Assembly (NCBI RefSeq): GCF_048268525.1
Contig: NZ_JBLWVH010000010.1
Span: 1 to 64,000, forward strand
Direction of reading: 5' to 3'
Origin: Maricaulis sp048268525
GTDB lineage: Bacteria > Pseudomonadota > Alphaproteobacteria > Caulobacterales > Maricaulaceae
Length of the DNA: 64,000 nt
This document shows, one piece after another, positions 59,937 through 64,000 of the stretch. The first letter of the stretch is position 1. The number at the start of each line of letters is the position of its first letter. Below the pieces are notes generated by a model. It made no database searches. It saw nothing but the letters and a program-made list of their open reading frames with translations, and was not told where the DNA came from. A program made the translations under genes and the position numbers.

Positions 59937-61412
59937 ATGGCCGCAGTCAAGGAAACCATCGAAGACGTCCGCAATCTGGAAGCCGACAAGTACAAGTACG
60001 GCTTCACGACGGACATCGAACAGGATCTCGCCCCCAAGGGGCTGAATGAAGAGATCGTACGCCTCATCTCTGCCAAGAAGGGCGAGCCGGAGTGGATGCT
60101 GCAATGGCGCCTGGAGGCGCTCGAGCGCTTCAAGGCGATGCGGGAGCCTGAGTGGGCGAAGGTCAATTATCCCAAGATCGACTATCAGGACATCCACTAC
60201 TATGCCGAGCCCAAGGACGGCGCCAAGTATGACAGCATTGACGATGTCCCCGAGGAAATCCTCGCCGACTTCGCCAAGCTGGGCATCTCGCTGAAAGAGC
60301 AGGAAGTCCTGCTAGGTGTCAAAGGTTCGGAAAATCGCGTTGCCGTTGATGCGGTGTTTGACTCGGTGTCGGTGGTCACGACCTTCAAGGCCGAGCTGGC
60401 CAAGGCCGGTGTGATCTTCTGCTCGATCTCCGAAGCCCTGCGCGAGCATCCCGATCTCGTGCGCAAGTATCTCGGCTCGGTCGTGCCGGCTTCGGACAAT
60501 TTCTTTGCGACGTTGAACACCGCCGTCTTCTCGGACGGGTCCTTCGTCTATGTGCCGCCGGGCGTGCGCTGCCCGATGGAGTTGTCGACCTATTTCCGGA
60601 TGAATGCGCAAGGCACCGGCCAGTTCGAACGCACGCTGATCATCGCTGACAAGGGCGCTTACGTGTCCTATCTGGAAGGCTGTACGGCGCCGATGCGCGA
60701 CGAAAACCAGCTTCATGCCGCAGTGGTCGAACTGGTCGCACTGGACGATGCCGAGATCAAATATTCCACCGTCCAGAACTGGTGGCCGGGCGATGAGAAC
60801 GGCAAGGGCGGGGTCTATAACTTCGTCACCAAGCGCGGCGATTGCCGGGGCAAGAATTCGAAGATTTCCTGGACCCAGGTCGAGACCGGCTCCGCCATCA
60901 CCTGGAAGTACCCGTCCTGCATCCTGCGCGGTGAAAACTCGCGCGGTGAGTTCTACTCGATTGCGGTGACCAATGGTCATCAACAGGCCGATACCGGCAC
61001 CAAGATGATCCATCTGGGCAAGGGGTCTACCAGCCGCATCATCTCCAAAGGCATTTCTGCCGGCCGCTCCGACCAGACCTATCGCGGCCTGGTCTCGGTC
61101 CATGCCAAGGCCGAGGGCGCCCGCAATTTCACCCAGTGCGACAGCTTGCTGATCGGTGATCAGTGCGGTGCTCACACCGTCCCCTATGTCGAGTGCAAGA
61201 CGCCCAAGGCGGTCCTCGAGCACGAGGCCACGACGACCAAGCTGTCCGAAGATCAGCTCTTCTACGCCCGCCAGCGCGGGCTGGGCGAAGAAGCGGCGAC
61301 GGCCCTGCTGGTCAATGGCTTCGTCCGTGATGTGTTGCAGCAATTGCCGATGGAATTTGCGGTCGAGGCGCAGGCGTTACTCAAGGTCTCGCTCGAGGGG
61401 AGTGTGGGCTAG
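59937..61412 (+). CDS. sufB: Fe-S cluster assembly scaffold SufB
   Basis: 491 residues. SufB forms the SufBC2D scaffold. Typical stretches are KYKYGFTTDIEQDLAPKGL, FNTAVFSDGSFVYVPPGVRC-like LNTAVFSDGSFVYVPPG, YLEGCTAPMRDENQLHAAV, SWTQVETGSAITWKYPS, and near the end CDSLLIGDQCGAHTVPYVE and HEATTTKLSEDQLFY. The cluster-building Cys is in the CDSLLI segment. ATG 59937 directly follows the desulfurase stop. The next gene begins at its stop codon. Confidence 0.96.
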   Translation: MAAVKETIEDVRNLEADKYKYGFTTDIEQDLAPKGLNEEIVRLISAKKGEPEWMLQWRLEALERFKAMREPEWAKVNYPKIDYQDIHYYAEPKDGAKYDSIDDVPEEILADFAKLGISLKEQEVLLGVKGSENRVAVDAVFDSVSVVTTFKAELAKAGVIFCSISEALREHPDLVRKYLGSVVPASDNFFATLNTAVFSDGSFVYVPPGVRCPMELSTYFRMNAQGTGQFERTLIIADKGAYVSYLEGCTAPMRDENQLHAAVVELVALDDAEIKYSTVQNWWPGDENGKGGVYNFVTKRGDCRGKNSKISWTQVETGSAITWKYPSCILRGENSRGEFYSIAVTNGHQQADTGTKMIHLGKGSTSRIISKGISAGRSDQTYRGLVSVHAKAEGARNFTQCDSLLIGDQCGAHTVPYVECKTPKAVLEHEATTTKLSEDQLFYARQRGLGEEAATALLVNGFVRDVLQQLPMEFAVEAQALLKVSLEGSVG

Positions 61413-62020
61413 TGAAGCGGCTTTTGCGCATCATTTGGCAAGGATTGCTTCCGGTTTGGGGGCTTTTGGTATTGTGCGCTTTGGCGGGCCAATGGCTGTA
61501 CTTCGAAGTGCTCTGGCAGCCGGGTTTCCAATTTGAACGCCGGGCCGATGAGCTTGGACAGGTCATGTCGCCGTCCGGTTTGCTTTCGTTGCGGGCACGC
61601 ACAGTCACAAACGGGATTGTCAGAGATGGCGAAACGAGCTGGTCGGATCCTGTGTCGGTCCTGACGCTTGTCGCAGACGATACAGAACATCCCGTCGCTT
61701 ACATGTCCGTCGCGGCGAACGACGAATTATTGCCATTTGAGCAGGATGAACGGCTTGATGTCGCATGGCTGGATGAAGATCGAGCGATCGTGACGTATTG
61801 CGGTGTCCGGCTCGGTTCGATGATTAATGCGATCACTTTGAGGACTGACCCGGAGTCCATATCAAGTCCGGTTAGATTGAATGTCGAAATCGAGTTCAAA
61901 CGCCGTGATGGCTGTGAGCAAGCTCCGCCGCCAGGCTTGATGTATCCCGGCAGGAGTGGCGACGCGATTTTGTTCGGGCAGACGGGTACCACTTCGACGG
62001 AAGAGGAGGAGCAACGCTAA
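61412..62020 (+). CDS. Membrane-anchored protein of unknown function inside the suf operon
   Basis: 202 residues; start GTG 61412 overlaps the sufB stop by one base. A single N-terminal hydrophobic helix (LLPVWGLLVLCALAGQWLYF) anchors a ~170-residue domain likely outside the cytoplasm, with SLRARTVTNGIV, DERLDVAWLDEDRAIVTYCGVR, and a Cys in RRDGCEQAPPPG. I recognise no family. By eye it has lower GC than its neighbours (runs such as GAATTATTG), which would fit later arrival. Overlapping junctions on both ends (with sufB and the cupin gene) indicate co-translation. Confidence 0.75.
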   Translation: MKRLLRIIWQGLLPVWGLLVLCALAGQWLYFEVLWQPGFQFERRADELGQVMSPSGLLSLRARTVTNGIVRDGETSWSDPVSVLTLVADDTEHPVAYMSVAANDELLPFEQDERLDVAWLDEDRAIVTYCGVRLGSMINAITLRTDPESISSPVRLNVEIEFKRRDGCEQAPPPGLMYPGRSGDAILFGQTGTTSTEEEEQR

Positions 62021-62514
62021 TGGTCCCTAACCCAGTCACCCATATAGACGACGCGCCGCTGGAAAACCTGGCCCATGGCGAGACCTTCTCCGCCGACCTG
62101 GCACGGCTTGGGCCGTTGATCGGCCTGCAGCAGCTGGGCTGCTGCCTGACCATCGTGCCGCCGGGCAAGACGGCCTTCCCCTATCACAATCACCACGCCA
62201 TCGAGGAGGCGATCATCATCCTTGAAGGCGAGGGCACTTATCGTTTTGGCGAGGACCGTCACGCCGTGCGCGCCGGGCATGTCCTGGCGGCACCGACCGG
62301 TGGCCGCGACGTTGCGCATCAATTGCTCAATACCGGTGATGCCGATCTGAAATACATCTGCGTCTCGACGATGCAGCCGGTCGATGTGGTCGAGTATCCG
62401 GATTCGAACAAGGTTGGCGCCGTGCGCTGGTCCGAAGCCGATGGCGATGAACCGGCCTTCCGCCTACGGGCCTTCGCCGCCGAACCGGTCGATTACTGGG
62501 AAGGGGAAGACTGA
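62020..62514 (+). CDS. Cupin-domain protein inside the suf operon
   Basis: 164 residues; ATG 62020 overlaps the previous stop as TAATG. A single cupin: PPGKTAFPYHNHHAIEEAIII holds the H-x-H...E metal motif and HAVRAGHVLAAPTGGRDVAHQLLN the second His-containing motif. The C-terminus includes VDVVEYPDSNKVGAV. This cupin group is annotated generically; its role near Fe-S genes is unknown. Confidence 0.88.
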   Translation: MVPNPVTHIDDAPLENLAHGETFSADLARLGPLIGLQQLGCCLTIVPPGKTAFPYHNHHAIEEAIIILEGEGTYRFGEDRHAVRAGHVLAAPTGGRDVAHQLLNTGDADLKYICVSTMQPVDVVEYPDSNKVGAVRWSEADGDEPAFRLRAFAAEPVDYWEGED

Positions 62515-62515
62515 T

Positions 62516-63199
62516 ATGAAACTCTACCGGAAACCCATGCTCGGCCTGTGCCTGGCCAGCCTGGTCGCGGCAACAGCCTGTGCCGATGGGGATGATGCGG
62601 GCGCTCGCGATATCGCCGTCCTGCCTGACTGTGGTGCGTTGGACTATGACGGTACACATGCGGACTGTCGGCTGGCGTTTGAGGATGACCGCCAGATGGT
62701 CTTCGACTTCACCGCCGATGCCGCAAGCGATGAGTGGGGCGAGCGGATCGAGTCCGTCGACATCACCCTTGCTGGCGCGGAAGGTCAGGTACTGCAAACC
62801 TTTGCGGACACGGCGGGTCGCAGCTTCGTCTATCCGTCGCTGGCAGATGTGGACGGCGATGGTGACGTCGATCTGCTGGTCCCCCAGGAAACCGGCAATG
62901 TGAACACGACCTCCCACGTCTGGCTGCAGGACGGCGCGCAATTTATCGCGGCGGGCAGCATTAACGGGGTCGGCATTGACCCCGTAGGCGGCGGTCTGAT
63001 GGCGGTCCACGCCAGATCCAGCGCAGCCGAGTGGGAGACAACCTACTACATCGCCCGCGACAACCGATTGATTGGCCTTTTCAGCGTCTCCACCGACTTT
63101 TCCGACGATAGTTGTGCGGTCAATGACTGGGATGGCGGACTGGCCGAAGCCGGAATGACCCTCGACGACGCCACAGCGCGCTTTTGCGACGCCGACTGA
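62516..63199 (+). CDS. Probable lipoprotein with a calcium-loop-like FG-GAP segment, inside the suf operon
   Basis: 227 residues from ATG 62516. The signal peptide (MLGLCLASLVAATAC) ends at a cysteine that could be lipidated, though ATAC is a weak lipobox. The segment FVYPSLADVDGDGDVDLLVP is an FG-GAP/VCBS-type repeat with a DxDxDG calcium loop. Four further cysteines (PDCGALDYDGTHADC, DDSCAVND, ARFCDAD) suggest disulfides. It has no connection to Fe-S chemistry that I can see. It begins 1 bp after the cupin stop; sufC follows 36 bp later. Confidence 0.78.
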   Translation: MKLYRKPMLGLCLASLVAATACADGDDAGARDIAVLPDCGALDYDGTHADCRLAFEDDRQMVFDFTADAASDEWGERIESVDITLAGAEGQVLQTFADTAGRSFVYPSLADVDGDGDVDLLVPQETGNVNTTSHVWLQDGAQFIAAGSINGVGIDPVGGGLMAVHARSSAAEWETTYYIARDNRLIGLFSVSTDFSDDSCAVNDWDGGLAEAGMTLDDATARFCDAD

Positions 63200-63235
63200 A
63201 CACACCTGACACGCGACAAGAAGATCGAGACCAAG

Positions 63236-64000
63236 ATGCTGAAGATCAACGACCTCAAATGCAAAGTCGAAACCCAGGACGGTGAGGAGAAGGCGATCCT
63301 GAAAGGATTGTCGCTCGAAGTGCCGGCGGGCGAGGTCCATGCGATCATGGGGCCGAACGGCTCGGGCAAATCGACGCTGTCCTATGTGCTCACCGGTCGC
63401 GATGGCTATGAGGTCACCGGCGGGGAGATGCGCTTTGTCGGCGAGGATCTGGCCGAGCTGGCCCCGGAAGAGCGCGCCGCCCTGGGGCTCTACCTGTCCT
63501 TCCAGTATCCGGTTGAAATTCCCGGCGTTCCGACCATCACCTTCCTCAAGGAAGCCCTCAATGCCCAGCGCGCGACGCGCGGCGAGGAGGAGGTCTCGGC
63601 ACCGGAATTCATGAAGCTGATCCGCGCGAAGGCCAAACAGCTCAACGTCTCCATGGACATGTTGAAACGGGCGGTGAATGTCGGCTTCTCCGGCGGTGAG
63701 AAGAAGCGGATGGAAATCCTCCAGGCGCTGGTGTTGGAACCCAAATTCCTGATCCTCGACGAGACCGATAGTGGCCTCGACATTGATGCCCTCAAGATCG
63801 TGTCCGACGGCGTCAACGCCCTGCGCTCGCCTGGGCGCGGCATGCTGGTGATCACGCACTATCAGCGCTTGCTCGACCACATCACGCCGGACGTGGTCCA
63901 CGTCATGGCCAATGGTCGTATCGTCAAGTCCGGCGGCCCGGAACTGGCGCGCGAGCTGGAAGCCGAAGGCTATGACAAATATCTCGGGGAGGCGGCCTGA
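63236..64000 (+). CDS. sufC: Fe-S cluster assembly ATPase SufC
   Basis: 254 residues, ending exactly at the window edge. SufC is the ABC-type ATPase of SufBC2D. Walker A MGPNGSGKSTLSYV, Q-loop in LYLSFQYPVEIPG, signature FSGGEKKRMEIL, Walker B FLILDETDSGLDIDAL, and the H-loop in VITHYQRLLDHI. It drives conformational changes that open the SufBD interface. In most genomes sufC follows sufB directly; here three genes intervene. sufD is presumably next. Confidence 0.96.
   Translation: MLKINDLKCKVETQDGEEKAILKGLSLEVPAGEVHAIMGPNGSGKSTLSYVLTGRDGYEVTGGEMRFVGEDLAELAPEERAALGLYLSFQYPVEIPGVPTITFLKEALNAQRATRGEEEVSAPEFMKLIRAKAKQLNVSMDMLKRAVNVGFSGGEKKRMEILQALVLEPKFLILDETDSGLDIDALKIVSDGVNALRSPGRGMLVITHYQRLLDHITPDVVHVMANGRIVKSGGPELARELEAEGYDKYLGEAA

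Noticed and set aside
1..64000. tRNA, rRNA, IS elements, prophage or attachment sites
   Set aside because: I looked at the intergenic gaps for T-loop sequences, transposase or integrase motifs and flanking direct repeats and found none that held up.

Overview
This window is GC-rich chromosomal DNA from an alphaproteobacterium, most likely a marine stalked or budding relative of Caulobacter (Maricaulis/Hyphomonas-like). The assignment rests on gene content and synteny: an adjacent divK-pleD pair whose DivK is nearly identical to the Caulobacter protein as I remember it; a bactofilin gene overlapping an M23 peptidase gene, as in the Hyphomonas bacA-lmdC pair; an NDUFA12-type complex I subunit gene next to a DUF2155 gene and aat-accC-accB-aroQ; rnr-topA; rne beside an AMIN-amidase/PBP1a/prfB block; and an iscR-iscS-sufB-...-sufC operon. 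Two sites carry the alphaproteobacterial GANTC methylation motif close to promoter elements. The content is mostly core genome. I see no IS element, prophage, CRISPR array, tRNA or rRNA.

Layout. 1-4770 (minus): two exported pentapeptide-repeat proteins sharing a four-cysteine frame, then a large protein that is recognisably a B12-dependent (class II) ribonucleotide reductase whose catalytic part has eroded while its TSCPD tail is intact. 4926-8816: NDUFA12, DUF2155, aat and the fatty-acid/shikimate set accC-accB-aroQ. 8890-12571: thiS-thiG, a lipoprotein DsbA-like oxidoreductase, RidA and cupin genes, and a hydrolase. 12519-14734 (minus): DinB with an N-terminal zinc ribbon, and a ROK sugar kinase. 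14928-16670: the cell-polarity operon divK-pleD. 16720-25262 (minus): L33, an MFS transporter, NUDIX, RNase R, TopA with a histone-H1-like tail, and a SPOR-type D,D-carboxypeptidase. 25436-29177: phasin, ClpS, ClpA. 29252-34740: a membrane-sensor AraC regulator divergent from a DUF2306 protein, a membrane-attached XRE regulator, RecQ, a small membrane protein and a HIT protein. 34841-40172 (minus): COG3146 acyltransferase, M48 TPR protease, RNase E. 40649-45691: cell-wall amidase, PBP1a, and RF2 with its programmed frameshift. 45688-51293 (minus): a winged-helix regulator with a membrane partner, an acyltransferase behind a perfect 14-bp inverted repeat, bactofilin, M23 peptidase, DUF455 protein and Bcp peroxiredoxin. 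51397-58079: AsmA-like giant, TyrS, AnmK, alpha/beta hydrolase. 58290-64000: the Fe-S assembly operon, interrupted between sufB and sufC by three unrelated genes.

Functionally the window groups into envelope building (amidase, PBP1a, D,D-carboxypeptidase, AnmK, M23/bactofilin, AsmA), RNA/DNA maintenance (RNase E, RNase R, TopA, RecQ, DinB), proteostasis (ClpSA, M48, Aat; Aat creates and ClpS delivers N-degron substrates to ClpA), cell-cycle polarity (DivK, PleD) and Fe-S assembly. The items most worth following are the degenerate RNR paralogue, the paired pentapeptide proteins with an in-frame 46-residue duplication, the three-gene insertion in the suf operon, and several candidate operators: IscR type-1-like, TGC-N3-GCA before the phasin gene, CtrA/GANTC before divK, and the 14-bp palindrome before the acyltransferase.
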